NCBI GenBank assembly: GCA_000985875.1
Contig: CCRI01000005.1
Span: 186,001 to 250,000, forward strand
Direction: 5' to 3'
Origin: Neorhizobium galegae bv. officinalis
GTDB taxonomy: Bacteria; Pseudomonadota; Alphaproteobacteria; Rhizobiales; Rhizobiaceae
Length of the DNA: 64,000 nt
In this document: positions 36,320 to 45,040 of the stretch, in pieces
Layout: the number at the start of each line of letters is the position of its first letter
Numbering within the stretch: the first letter of the stretch is position 1
Notes under the pieces: model-generated
The model's input: the letters and a program-made list of their open reading frames with translations, nothing else
The model's database searches: none
Told to the model about the DNA's origin: nothing
Made by a program: the position numbers and the translations under genes

Positions 36320-36645
36320 CTATGGCGTGTCACATCTAGTAATTTTAAGAAGAAAACCAACGACTGCGCGCACCTTTGCAGGTGTCCGACGGCTCGCCGG
36401 AAAGACGATCGCAATCGGGTCCGCCTCAATCTCGTAATCTTGCAGCAGGGGCACCAGCAGGCCCCGCTGCATCTCCTTGCGGAACAGCCACCATGTCGCC
36501 TGGGAAATACCGAGGCCGTTGATAGCCGCCTCCCGCAGGATATCGCCACTATCCGTGATGAGGCCACCGGAGACACGGATCACCTCGTCACTGCCATTCT
36601 TCCCACGAAAATGCCAGTTTGAGCCGAAGGCGCCGACTTATTCTA
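36320..36645 (-). pseudogene. LysR-family regulator, C-terminal fragment
   Basis: Leftward frame AFGSNWHFRGKNGSDEVIRV, followed by SGGLITDSGDILREAAINGLGISQ and the end region LVPLLQDYEIEADPIAIVFPASRR, matches the C-terminal part of LysR substrate-binding domains. A stop codon closes the frame just upstream at about 36646, so the DNA-binding half is gone. The natural C-terminus is replaced by LLKITRCDTP, encoded at the border of the half repeat element. A non-functional remnant. Confidence 0.75.
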
Positions 36646-36814
36646 GGAGCAGTTTCCTCTTTCACTCATTGAGTTGCGCCGACCAGTGATTGGTCTTCGG
36701 CCCAGGAGATTCGGTCGTGAAGACGGCTACTGAAGGAAGAAACATCATGAAAATCGCTACCATTCTGCGGCAAAACGAGGTTCACGCGTAGGCCGTTTTT
36801 GGCAGGCAAATCCG

Positions 36815-38818
36815 TCAGGCAGCCTCAGGCGAGTGGCGCTTCAACAGTTCATGGACGCTGCTGATAGGGAGAGGCTTTCCGAACAAGTAGCCTTGTATTT
36901 CGCTACAGCCCTGCTCTCTTACCCGGCTCAATTGATCGCTGGTCTCGACACCTTCCGCAGTGGTCGTGATGCCGAGACTTGCCCCCAGATCGACGACGGC
37001 TTTCACAATGGCAGCGCAATCCTTGGAGTTTCCAAGTTCGCGAATGAAGGATTGGTCGATCTTGATCTTGTCAAATGGAAAGAGCCGAAGATAGCTCAAC
37101 GATGAATATCCGGTACCAAAGTCGTCCATCGCAATCCGCACCCCCAGGCTCCTGATATGGTGCAGCGTTGCCAAGGCCGTGTCGTTGTCGGTCAGCAGAA
37201 CCGATTCAGTGATCTCGAGTTCAAGCCGAGATGCTTGTAGCCCTGCATCGCCAAGCGCGGAGACGACGGTGTGGGCAAGCGTCTGGCTCTTGAACTGCAG
37301 CGGGGAAAGGTTGACGGCCACGCCGATATCGGCCGGCCAACTCGCCGCGTCTTTGCAGGCTTGACGCAGGACCCATTCCCCAATGGGCACGATCATTCCG
37401 GTTTCCTCCGCCAACGGGATGAACTCAGCCGGCGAAACCAGACCGCGTTCAGGGTGATGCCAACGCAGCAGGGCCTCGAACCCAACAACCTGTTCGGTTA
37501 CCGTGTCCACCTGCGGCTGATAGTAAAGCTCGAATTGGTTGGTTTCGAGGGCCTGCTGGAGCACAGTTTCAAGATCACGACGCGCTTGCCTGTCGGCATC
37601 CATCACGGTTTCGAAGAAGCAAAAGGTGCCGCGGCCCATCGCCTTTGCCTTATACAAAGCCGTGTCGGCGTGCCGCAAAAGCGAGTCGCCCATGTCGCCG
37701 TCGTCCGGAGCCATCGAAATGCCGATGCTGACGCCAATGCGAACGGATTTTCCATCGATGATGAAAGCCTTGTCGACAACGTCAATAATCCGCTGGGCCA
37801 GGGATGAAACCTGGTCTCTGCTTTGGACATCGGTCTGGAAGATAACGAATTCATCGCCGCCGAGGCGCGCGATGCTGTCGCCGTCGCGTAAACAGTCCGT
37901 CAGCCTGTCTGCAACCGCTTTGAGCAGGAGATCGCCCACGGCATGCCCCAGGCTGTCATTTACCTCCTTGAATCGGTCCAGATCCAAACATAGCAAGGAG
38001 CTTGTCTTCCCGCTGACTGCGAGCTCCCTGTCGATCTTCTCGCGCAACAGCGTTCGATTGGGCAACCCCGTCAGCGGGTCGTGGCCAGCCATGTATTTGA
38101 TTTGCTCATCCGCACGCACCGCGTCGGTGACATCTTCATGCGCTGCGACATATCCGCCGTTTTCCATGGGATTGTGTGAGATCTTTATGACTCTCCCATC
38201 CATCAGCGATATGTTCTGACTTGCCACTGACCGTTTCAGGGCGGCTTCGACGACTACATCGAAATAGGTTTCACGATGGGCGGGCGCATTGCCCGCTATC
38301 ACCCGATAGTCGAGAATCTGCTGCAATGGTGTACCCGGTCGGGTCAGTTGCTCCGGCAAATTGTACAAGCGCGAGTACGCCGCGTTGCACAGCATCAGAT
38401 TTTTGTCCGCGTCGAACATGCACAACCCGTGAGGCATGTTGGCTAAAGCCGTATCGAAAAGGTTTGTCTGTTCGGAAAGCTCTTTTTTTATCACCGCGTG
38501 CGCTGATATATCCTTGCACTGGATCAACCAGCGGCCCTCGCCCACGGGAGTGGAAGTCAGGGAGAGGAGTCCGTTGCCGACTTCTATTTCCTGCTGCAGC
38601 GATTTCTGTTCGGTGACCAAGTGTGTCAACCAAAGCCTAGCTTGGGTATCAGCAGGCAACTGCTCAGCGATCGCCTTTGCATCCACTCCCATAGTCAGTT
38701 CCGGAATTTGCAGCAGTTGCGACAGGCGATTGTTTACCACCAGCACCCGCAGATCCGAATCCAGAAGGGCGATGCCTTGAGCGATGTTAGCGAAAACGAC
38801 CTCGAAGGGGGTGAGCAT
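36815..38818 (-). CDS. PAS-GGDEF-EAL cyclic-di-GMP enzyme
   Basis: 667 residues from MLTPFEVVFANIAQG. Two PAS-like sensor domains (about 1-110 and 115-235) precede a diguanylate cyclase domain with intact RLGGDEFVIF (GGDEF at 320-324) and an RxxD inhibitory site five residues upstream (RDGD). The EAL phosphodiesterase domain starts with EALLRWHHPERG (about 448), with DFGTGYSSLSYLR later. Both active-site signatures look intact, so it may make or degrade c-di-GMP. No membrane segment is seen, so it is probably cytoplasmic. AGGA lies six bases before ATG 38818; the in-frame ATG at 38848 overlaps a palindrome. Confidence 0.92.
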   Translation of the reverse strand: MLTPFEVVFANIAQGIALLDSDLRVLVVNNRLSQLLQIPELTMGVDAKAIAEQLPADTQARLWLTHLVTEQKSLQQEIEVGNGLLSLTSTPVGEGRWLIQCKDISAHAVIKKELSEQTNLFDTALANMPHGLCMFDADKNLMLCNAAYSRLYNLPEQLTRPGTPLQQILDYRVIAGNAPAHRETYFDVVVEAALKRSVASQNISLMDGRVIKISHNPMENGGYVAAHEDVTDAVRADEQIKYMAGHDPLTGLPNRTLLREKIDRELAVSGKTSSLLCLDLDRFKEVNDSLGHAVGDLLLKAVADRLTDCLRDGDSIARLGGDEFVIFQTDVQSRDQVSSLAQRIIDVVDKAFIIDGKSVRIGVSIGISMAPDDGDMGDSLLRHADTALYKAKAMGRGTFCFFETVMDADRQARRDLETVLQQALETNQFELYYQPQVDTVTEQVVGFEALLRWHHPERGLVSPAEFIPLAEETGMIVPIGEWVLRQACKDAASWPADIGVAVNLSPLQFKSQTLAHTVVSALGDAGLQASRLELEITESVLLTDNDTALATLHHIRSLGVRIAMDDFGTGYSSLSYLRLFPFDKIKIDQSFIRELGNSKDCAAIVKAVVDLGASLGITTTAEGVETSDQLSRVREQGCSEIQGYLFGKPLPISSVHELLKRHSPEAA

Positions 38819-38842
38819 GTTCCATCCTCTGCTCTCTGGAGC

Positions 38843-38856
38843 ATACACGTGTATGT
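38843..38856. promoter_or_regulatory. Palindrome upstream of the GGDEF-EAL gene
   Basis: CATACACGTGTATG is a perfect 14-base palindrome 25 bases before the chosen start. It shares the 11-base core CATACACGTGT with the site next to gntR (26961-26971). Confidence 0.5.
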
Positions 38857-38987
38857 GGTGTAGGGCGAGCCGAATGCAACGAGGCTATATAGGACCGTCA
38901 TTCCTGCGGTCACGTACCTCGTGCGCATATCGCCCCAGACGCGCATGATGACCTGTTATGACCGAAGGGAGCCGCGCGCTATTAGGA

Positions 38988-39325
38988 TCATTCAGTTTCC
39001 TTGACCTCGACCGCAACATCCATTGCCATAAAGGCGTCCGTGCTGCCAGAGCTTCCTGAAACCGGTACGACGTGCGCGATATCGCGGCTTACCGCCACTG
39101 GAATGAGGTTTGCACCGCCCATGCTTCGGTTGGTTGGATCGAATGTTATCCGGCCTGCTCCTGGGACAAAGATTTCCGCCCACGCATGGGTCGAGCCGCT
39201 GTCCGTCGACCCTCCAAGCGTGCGGTCCGGCTTGAAGATGTAGCCGGAAACAATCCGGGCACCGAAGCCTAAGCTACGTGCCGCCTCGGCGAACAGAACG
39301 GCGAAGTCCCTGCAAGAGCCCCATC
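38988..39325 (-). pseudogene. Transglutaminase-like protein, C-terminal catalytic fragment
   Basis: The leftward frame encodes WGSCRDFAVLFAEAARSLGF, then SGYIFKPDRTLGGSTDSGSTHAW and ITFDPTNRSMGG. These are the Cys, His and Asp segments of a bacterial transglutaminase/protease-like core, followed by a tail ending VAVEVKETE and a normal stop. The N-terminal part is missing because the gene is interrupted exactly at the right-hand end of this fragment by the 188-bp element at 39326. The frame formally continues into the element, giving a non-native N-terminus. Confidence 0.8.
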
Positions 39326-39513
39326 TGTAAAACAGCACCGAAGGTTGACCCCGTTTGAAAAGGCGGCAAGCGCCTGACTTTACTTGCAAACTCGCAACGA
39401 GGGCGGGGTCATCATCGGCGCCGATCGTGAACCCCAGCCGATCTGCATTCCATCTCAGTAGATCAAGGCTCTACGGCCCCGATCATGGGGTCAACCTTCG
39501 GCGCTGATTCACA
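39326..39513 (+). repeat. 188-bp inverted-repeat element, copy 2
   Basis: Starts TGTAAAACAGCACCGAAGG and ends CCTTCGGCGCTGATTCACA. It is about 90% identical by eye to copy 1, with the same internal palindrome around ATCGGCGCCGAT. It truncates the transglutaminase gene on its left. Confidence 0.8.
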
Positions 39514-39643
39514 CTCAGCGACCGGTGACACCGCTGGATTGGTTGATATCCCCCTTGCCCCGGATTTTCCGAGGTTGTCATGAAGGAGTAGGATTCTATC
39601 CCATTCCATGCTATAAGAGTGTAGAAATAAAGGGTATCAACCC

Positions 39644-39928
39644 ATGCGTTCAACTCAGCAGATGAGTATCACGTTGCCGATCGAGATGGCAACGTTGGTG
39701 AAAAGCCGGGTATCCAGCGGAGATTATGCTTCCGAAAGCGAAGTTATCCGCGAGGGATTGCGGGCTTTGCAAGAACGGGAGAACGCTGTCGAACAATGGT
39801 TGCGCCACGAAGCTGCGGCCGCTTATGACGCGCATAAAGCCAATCGTGGTAAAGCCCGGCCGCTGGATGAAGCGTGGAAGCGCATCGAAGCGCAGATGGA
39901 TGCCATTGATCAGGAAGAGGGTGCGTGA
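39644..39928 (+). CDS. parD: ParD-type antitoxin
   Basis: 94-residue ribbon-helix-helix antitoxin of the CC2985/ParD family: MSITLPIEMATLVKSRVSSGDYASESEVIREGLRAL is the DNA-binding and dimerisation part, followed by a charged C-terminal toxin-wrapping tail. AAGGG precedes the ATG. Its stop overlaps the toxin start by four bases (GTGA). Such antitoxins neutralise ParE and repress their own promoter. The partner toxin appears broken, so this gene may be an orphan. Confidence 0.85.
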   Translation: MRSTQQMSITLPIEMATLVKSRVSSGDYASESEVIREGLRALQERENAVEQWLRHEAAAAYDAHKANRGKARPLDEAWKRIEAQMDAIDQEEGA

Positions 39929-40243
39929 AGCGTTATCGCGTCCGTCTCACCGAGGAAGCGGAAGCAGATGTCGCCTGGATTTATCGGTCGGTTCGCAGGA
40001 CGTCATCCTCCGCGGTCCTAGCCCGCAACTATATCGCGCGGATTCGGGCATTCCTGACGGAATTTGAGACATTTCCGGAGCGCGGCACGATCCGCGACGC
40101 GCGCAATGGAATGCGGCTTATCGGCTTTAGCGCCGCGTCAGTGTGGCGTTTGTTGTCGAGGACAACGAGGTGGTCTTTTGCGCCTCCTGTACGCAGGACA
40201 GCACTTTCAACGCGGCGAGCATCCTCTCGACGACCGCAAATAG
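39925..40243 (+). pseudogene. parE: ParE-family toxin, frameshifted
   Basis: The GTG start gives KRYRVRLTEEAEADVAWIYR and on to GTIRDARNGMRLIGF, typical RelE/ParE. The family continuation RRVSVAFVVEDNEVVF is found only in a second frame from 40131, and the hallmark end LRLLYAGQHF in a third frame, ending at TAG 40241. Each shift equals one missing base, near 40128 and in the T-run near 40173. In the literal frame translation runs to 40257, inside the next repeat element. The toxin is probably inactive unless sequencing errors caused the shifts. Confidence 0.75.
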
Positions 40244-40252
40244 TAGCAAGGA

Positions 40253-40439
40253 TGTGAAACAGAGCCGAAAGTTGACCCCGTTTGAACGGCGGTAACCGCC
40301 TGACTTTACTTGCAAACTCGCAACGAGGGCGAGGTCATCATCGGCGCCGATCGTGACCCCACCCGATCTGCATTTTATCTCACCAGATCAAGGCTTTTCG
40401 GGCCCGATGACAGGGGTCAACCTTCGGCGCTCACTCACA
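40253..40439 (+). repeat. 187-bp inverted-repeat element, copy 3
   Basis: Starts TGTGAAACAGAGCCGAAAG and ends CCTTCGGCGCTCACTCACA. Same orientation and internal layout as the copies at 27807 and 39326, somewhat more diverged. It lies between the parDE and vapBC modules. Confidence 0.78.
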
Positions 40440-40508
40440 TGCGTAGTTGCGTGCGCTGCGACGATTTAGCAGGTAGATTGTGGATATAGAGGAACCTGGA
40501 TACCTGCT

Positions 40509-40763
40509 ATGGCACTGAGCATCAAAGATCCCGATACTGAAAAGCTCGCGCGTGAGCTGGCTGCACGTACCGGTGAAACCATCACCCTAGCGACACGACG
40601 CGCGCTTGAGGAACGTCTCAAGCGTATGGGATCGGAAGCGGCAAAGGCTGCCCTTCTCGAGGATATGGAGGCAATGCAACGGCGCCTCAGCGCTCTGCCG
40701 GTTCTCGATGACCGCAGCCCGGATGAAATCATCGGCTACGATGAAAACGGTGTTCCGAACTGA
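40509..40763 (+). CDS. vapB: VapB-type antitoxin
   Basis: 84-residue antitoxin of the Rv0623/PSK-type VapB family: MALSIKDPDTEKLARELAARTGETITLATRRALEERL is the N-terminal transcription-factor part and the C-terminal tail (LPVLDDRSPDEIIGYDENGVPN) is the usual toxin-contacting peptide. The stop overlaps the vapC start by one base (TGATG). Encodes the partner of the intact toxin downstream. Confidence 0.88.
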   Translation: MALSIKDPDTEKLARELAARTGETITLATRRALEERLKRMGSEAAKAALLEDMEAMQRRLSALPVLDDRSPDEIIGYDENGVPN

Positions 40764-41149
40764 TGGTGATTGACACGTCGGCGATCGTCGCAATCTTCTT
40801 CAGTGAGCCGGATGCCCAATATTATCGCGAACGCATTGCCGACGATCCCCTCCGGCTCATTTCGGCGGCAACGCTTCTCGAAGCCTCGATGGTCATCGAG
40901 GGGCGCTTTGGCGAAGCGGGTGGAGCTGAACTCGATCTCTGGCTGCACAAGGTCAAAGTAGATGTCGTTGCGGTGAGCGCCGAGCACGCCGATCAGGCTC
41001 GCCGGGCCCGGCGCCGCTACGGCAAGGGCCGTCATCCGGCTGCCTTGAACTACGGCGACTGCTTCTCGTACGCTCTCGCCGCACTGACCGGCGAGCCGCT
41101 GCTGTTCAAGGGCAAAGACTTTTCGCAGACCGATGTTCAGGCACTCTAA
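40763..41149 (+). CDS. vapC: VapC-type PIN-domain ribonuclease toxin
   Basis: 128-residue PIN-domain nuclease. The acidic Mg-binding residues are visible: D4 in MVIDTSAIVAI, E40 in LLEASMVIE and D99 in NYGDCFSYALA. The length is normal and there is no break, so toxin and antitoxin appear functional. The module sits between two copies of the inverted-repeat family, consistent with acquisition. Confidence 0.9.
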   Translation: MVIDTSAIVAIFFSEPDAQYYRERIADDPLRLISAATLLEASMVIEGRFGEAGGAELDLWLHKVKVDVVAVSAEHADQARRARRRYGKGRHPAALNYGDCFSYALAALTGEPLLFKGKDFSQTDVQAL

Positions 41150-41228
41150 TCACGACGAACCCGACCATGCAGCCCAACGATGCACCGGTTCTTCCTGCTC
41201 CGCCGGCCCCTCCCCTGCCGGCGCATCT

Positions 41229-41285
41229 GTAGATCAAGGCTATATCGACCGGATCATAGGGGTCAACCTTCGGCGCAGATTCACT
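41229..41285 (+). repeat. Right half of the inverted-repeat element, second partial copy
   Basis: TGTAGATCAAGGCTATATCG through CAACCTTCGGCGCAGATTCAC matches the last ~57 bases of the element. It ends exactly at the stop codon of the leftward discoidin-like gene. Confidence 0.7.
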
Positions 41286-42073
41286 TAGTCCGCCTCGCGT
41301 CCCCAGACCTCTATCTGGGTCAGCGCCGGAAAGGGCGATGGGTCGTCGGCCTTGATCAGGCTGTGCAGCCTGATCCATTCCACCGTCTGCTCCCTCACCG
41401 GGAAACACTGAGCCGCACCCGTCTTGACCAGCGACAAACATGCGGTCTCGGCGTTGGAAAAGGTGACGCTCGCCTTTTCCCACCAGGCGTCATGCGGAAA
41501 GTCCGCTCGCAGGTAGAGGACGATCTCGTCGATTTTCACCGGCCGGCCGAAATCCAGCGTCAGCGTCGCATCCGGATCGCGATTGATCCCCCAGCTCGTA
41601 TAGGGCCAGAAGCCATGATCGTCATTCGCCTTTTCGCCGTCTATGGCGTTGCGGGCGGCGAAGACCGCCTCCCCGCGTGTCTCGACATTCGCCTTGGCGT
41701 GCGGAAAGACAGAGGCATTGGCATGGTCATCCCACGGATTGAACGCCAGGTTCCGACGCGCTGCGATTTCCTCCGGGCGCGCCTTGCGGACGCACAGTCT
41801 GTGGATTTTGCCTTCGAAGGCCCGCGGAGAATAAGGAATGCGCTTGGGACCAAAAGGGACCCCGAGCGCATAGCTACGCCCCTTCATATAGACGGTCGCG
41901 GGCGTCATCGCGTCGTCGAGCGCGAGCATGAGATATCCCGGCTGGGACGTTTCGACGACGACCTGATCGCCGTCGTTGTAGCTGTCGCGAAAAACGAGAT
42001 AGGCCTCGTCCGTGCCCGTTGCCCTGGCGCGGACCTCGCCCGCCACATCTACGACCTTCAGTGTCAGTTCCAT
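41285..42073 (-). CDS. Discoidin (F5/8 type C)-like carbohydrate-binding protein
   Basis: 262 residues without signal peptide. The first ~90 residues are beta-rich and unassigned. From about 110 the sequence has the discoidin-like layout: NVETRGEAVFAARNAIDGEKANDDHGFWPYTSWGINRDPDATLTLDFGRPVKIDEIVLYLRAD, ending TQIEVWGREAD. Family members bind glycans. It is 11 bases after the heparinase gene on the same strand, so it probably assists or modifies that enzyme's substrate handling. The stop codon touches the end of a half repeat element, so a slight C-terminal truncation is possible. Confidence 0.7.
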   Translation of the reverse strand: MELTLKVVDVAGEVRARATGTDEAYLVFRDSYNDGDQVVVETSQPGYLMLALDDAMTPATVYMKGRSYALGVPFGPKRIPYSPRAFEGKIHRLCVRKARPEEIAARRNLAFNPWDDHANASVFPHAKANVETRGEAVFAARNAIDGEKANDDHGFWPYTSWGINRDPDATLTLDFGRPVKIDEIVLYLRADFPHDAWWEKASVTFSNAETACLSLVKTGAAQCFPVREQTVEWIRLHSLIKADDPSPFPALTQIEVWGREAD

Positions 42074-42084
42074 GCTCGTCCTCC

Positions 42085-43866
42085 TCAGACGATCCGCAGT
42101 TTCAGGCAGGTCCCGGCAAAGGGGATGCGCAGTCGATAAATTCTCGGGGGCCAGGAGATGCGCAGGCGGGCATCGTCGATGTCGATTGCCTCGACCTCGA
42201 TCCCGCCTGCCCCCTCAAGGTCGATGCGGCCGAGACCGTCGAAATGAATGGCGTGGTCGATGATCGGCTCGACGCAGGTCATCACAGAAAGCACCGCTGG
42301 CAGTTCGCCCTCATGAATGTCCACGACCTCGATCTCCTGTCCGCGCCGAAGCGTGACGGTTCGCCGGTAGGATTGCACGCGTGCCTCGACCGGATAGGCC
42401 GCCGCGATGTCCAGAAAAACCTGCGCCTGTTTTTCGGTGAATTCAGCGTGGACGTCCCGCGCCGCAAAATCCGCCCCGGGGGCCTGGCTCACACCACCGA
42501 AAGTCGGCAGGTTGTGGAAGCCCGACTGCATGGTCCAGATATCGTAGCGCTCGGAGGAAAAGGTTTTTGCCGTGTAGGTTTCGACGCCAACGTCGATCAG
42601 GAACGGCTTGCCGTCCTTATAGACCGTCAGGCTGCCGACGTCGTTGTGGTTATGGCTTTCCCCGTTATTGCCGCCTTTGACGGCAAGCGCAAAGCGATCG
42701 TCGCGGGCAACGAACAGGCCAATTCCCGGATAAAACGTATCGCCCGCCAGCTTCGCTTCTCCGCCGGCTTCCGGCGTTACCAGCAGTTCCTGCACGCGAT
42801 ACCAGAGGTTCCACTCCTCAGGCAGGTGTTTGTGCTCCGACGACAGACGGTCGCGCGCGGCGAATGCCGCCAGGACATCGGACCCGACGGCCTTGCCGAA
42901 CAGATATTCGCGAACGGTACATGGCTCTATCACCGCGGCAGAATCGGCAAAATTGAAATACCGGCGGCCGGCCACATGCATGTTGACGATATAGTCCGCC
43001 ATGCTGCGGATTTTCGGAGCCTTCCAAAGCGGCGCCATCGAAGCCGGCGCCACCGTGTCGAGAATGGCCATCGCCCCGGCCATGCAGAGCGCCGCATGGC
43101 GGTAATAGACCACTCCCTCCTCGCAGGCCCCGTCATCCGCGTAATCCTTGATGAAGGCGTCGAGGCTGGAAAGGGCTTTCTCGACGACCCGCAGCCGCAG
43201 GCCCTGGTCCGTCTTGAGGGCGAAGGCTGAAAGCAGGACGTTCTGGGTTATCCACGCCGTCCAGTTGTTCATTCGCTCCCTGCCGTTGCCCATCCACCAG
43301 AAATGCCGGTCGAGATAGGGCGACAAGATGCGCAACCGGATCTCCCGCTCGATGCGGGCGACGACCTGCGGGCCGGCCTCGTCGAGCCCATCTCGCATCA
43401 GAGCAGCCGCGGTCGCCAGAAGGGCACCTGTCTCCGCCGCAAACAGATCGACGACCGGCTGCTCCGTATCGGGCAAGGCAAATCGCTGCCCACCCCGCTC
43501 ATAGGCGTTGTGAGCCGGAAGCTGCCAGCCGCTTTCCTCGCAGATCAGGAAGATGCCGTCCACGACTGCATCGATGAACCGCCCCTTGGCCTCGAGCAGC
43601 TCGGCAAGAACCAGATCGTTCAACATCCGTCGCCGCGAAAAATACAGCGCTTCGAAACGCGAGCGGTTCCCGTTCAGCGAATATTCGCGATAGTCAGAAG
43701 CCTTGATGACCGACCACGAACGGCCAAGCGCCGCCTCCGCATCCCGCATGACCGCAGAACGCATATCATCGGACACGGCATCCCAGGCGACCCGGTCGCC
43801 GATCGGCGCGCCGGGCATGAAGTCCGCCAAAACCGGCGGCAGCGACCCGGCGATCTCGCTGAACAT
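42085..43866 (-). CDS. Heparinase II/III family polysaccharide lyase
   Basis: 593 residues from MFSEIAGSLPPVL; GGAGGAAGG precedes this ATG. It combines an N-terminal (alpha/alpha) toroid (about 60-340; RMNNWTAWITQNVLLSAFAL) and a C-terminal beta-sandwich with GNNGESHNHNDVGSLTVYKDGKPFLIDVGVETY, the HepII/III core with candidate catalytic/metal histidines. Such lyases cleave uronic-acid-containing oligosaccharides by beta-elimination. No signal peptide, so it likely acts on imported chains. The divergent GH88 enzyme would then remove the unsaturated end. Exact glycan unknown. Confidence 0.87.
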   Translation of the reverse strand: MFSEIAGSLPPVLADFMPGAPIGDRVAWDAVSDDMRSAVMRDAEAALGRSWSVIKASDYREYSLNGNRSRFEALYFSRRRMLNDLVLAELLEAKGRFIDAVVDGIFLICEESGWQLPAHNAYERGGQRFALPDTEQPVVDLFAAETGALLATAAALMRDGLDEAGPQVVARIEREIRLRILSPYLDRHFWWMGNGRERMNNWTAWITQNVLLSAFALKTDQGLRLRVVEKALSSLDAFIKDYADDGACEEGVVYYRHAALCMAGAMAILDTVAPASMAPLWKAPKIRSMADYIVNMHVAGRRYFNFADSAAVIEPCTVREYLFGKAVGSDVLAAFAARDRLSSEHKHLPEEWNLWYRVQELLVTPEAGGEAKLAGDTFYPGIGLFVARDDRFALAVKGGNNGESHNHNDVGSLTVYKDGKPFLIDVGVETYTAKTFSSERYDIWTMQSGFHNLPTFGGVSQAPGADFAARDVHAEFTEKQAQVFLDIAAAYPVEARVQSYRRTVTLRRGQEIEVVDIHEGELPAVLSVMTCVEPIIDHAIHFDGLGRIDLEGAGGIEVEAIDIDDARLRISWPPRIYRLRIPFAGTCLKLRIV

Positions 43867-44086
43867 CGACCTTCCTCCATGCGACCGATAAACGACCTCA
43901 TTCGCCACCTATCATACGTATTTTAAGATGACTACAGAATTCATATGATTTATCCATAAATTTGTTTGACCAATGTGAGAGATGTGCTATCCCCTCGATA
44001 GGGAGGCGGCACGCCCGTAACACAATGGGCGGCCGTGGATGGCCCTTGGGCATCGATCGGAGCATCCTGGTTCGAGGAGGGATAAA

Positions 44087-45037
44087 GTGTCCATGTCGAA
44101 TTCGACCATTGCCGCAGGCGATGCGCCAGCCGCATCCCGGCGGTCGAGCAAGGTGTTGTCGCGCCGCCGGCGCAAGATGCAGAGCGCGCTGGTCGCCTAC
44201 TCCTTCATCGCCCCGAATTTTCTCGGTTTCGCCGTCTTCACGCTCGGGCCGATCCTGTTCGCCTTCGTGCTGGCGTTCATGCATTGGGACGGCTCGAATG
44301 CGATCACGTTTGCCGGTCTCGACAATTTCTGGCGGCTGTTCGAAGACAAGGTCTTCATTGCCGCATTCTGGAACACGATCATCTATACGGTCGTATCGGT
44401 CCCCGCGACGCTCGCCTGCGCGCTCGGCCTGGCGATCCTCTTGAACCAGAAGATCTTCGGGCGCGACTTCTTCCGCACGGCGATGTTCTTTCCCTACGTC
44501 GCTTCGCTGGTGGCGGTTGCCGTGGTCTGGAACATGATCTTCAACCCCGAAATGGGGCCGGTGAACATGATCCTCTATACACTCGGCCTGGACCCCAAGG
44601 ACATGCCGGGCTGGGCAGCCGACCGGCATTGGGCGATGGTGACGGTCATCCTCTTCGGCGTCTGGAAGAGCATGGGCTATTACATGGTCATCTACCTCGC
44701 CGGGCTGCAGGGCATCAATTCCGAGCTCTACGAGGCGGCCGATCTCGACGGCGCCAATGCGTGGCAAAAGTTTCTCTATGTCACCCTGCCGCAGCTCGGG
44801 CCGACGACCTTCTTCGTCACGGTCATGCTGACCATCCAGTCGTTCAAGGTCTTCGACCAGATCTACATGATCACCCAGGGCGGGCCCGGCACCTCAACGC
44901 TGGTCCTCGTTTATCACATCTACAACGAAGCCTTCATCTCCTGGGACCTCGGTTATTCCAGCATGATTGCGCTTGTTCTCTTCTTTCTCGTGCTGGCGGT
45001 CACGGTCGTCCAGTTCCGCCGACAGAAGGAGGATTGA
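44087..45037 (+). CDS. Sugar ABC transporter permease, UgpA/MalF type
   Basis: About 316 residues. GAGGAGG at 44074-44080 fits the GTG at 44087 (six bases) better than the ATG at 44093. A basic head (RRSSKVLSRRRRKMQ) precedes six membrane segments. EAA motif: ELYEAADLDGANAWQKFLYVTLP. First gene of the rightward arm, divergent from the heparinase gene. Confidence 0.9.
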   Translation: MSMSNSTIAAGDAPAASRRSSKVLSRRRRKMQSALVAYSFIAPNFLGFAVFTLGPILFAFVLAFMHWDGSNAITFAGLDNFWRLFEDKVFIAAFWNTIIYTVVSVPATLACALGLAILLNQKIFGRDFFRTAMFFPYVASLVAVAVVWNMIFNPEMGPVNMILYTLGLDPKDMPGWAADRHWAMVTVILFGVWKSMGYYMVIYLAGLQGINSELYEAADLDGANAWQKFLYVTLPQLGPTTFFVTVMLTIQSFKVFDQIYMITQGGPGTSTLVLVYHIYNEAFISWDLGYSSMIALVLFFLVLAVTVVQFRRQKED

Positions 45038-45040
45038 TCC

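Noticed and set aside
36747..36791. Mini frame MKIATILRQNEVHA with AAGGAAG upstream
   Set aside because: Fourteen codons only. Looks like the start of a lost gene divergent from the lysR remnant, but too short to call.
27757..41290. Search for an intact transposase, integrase or CRISPR array in the scarred region
   Set aside because: None found. Only non-coding repeat elements and gene fragments are present.
43867..44086. ATCATACG/ATTCATATGAT repeats and a TTGACC...TATCCC promoter between the heparinase and permease genes
   Set aside because: The motifs are imperfect and the -10 is poor. Not strong enough to list as sites.
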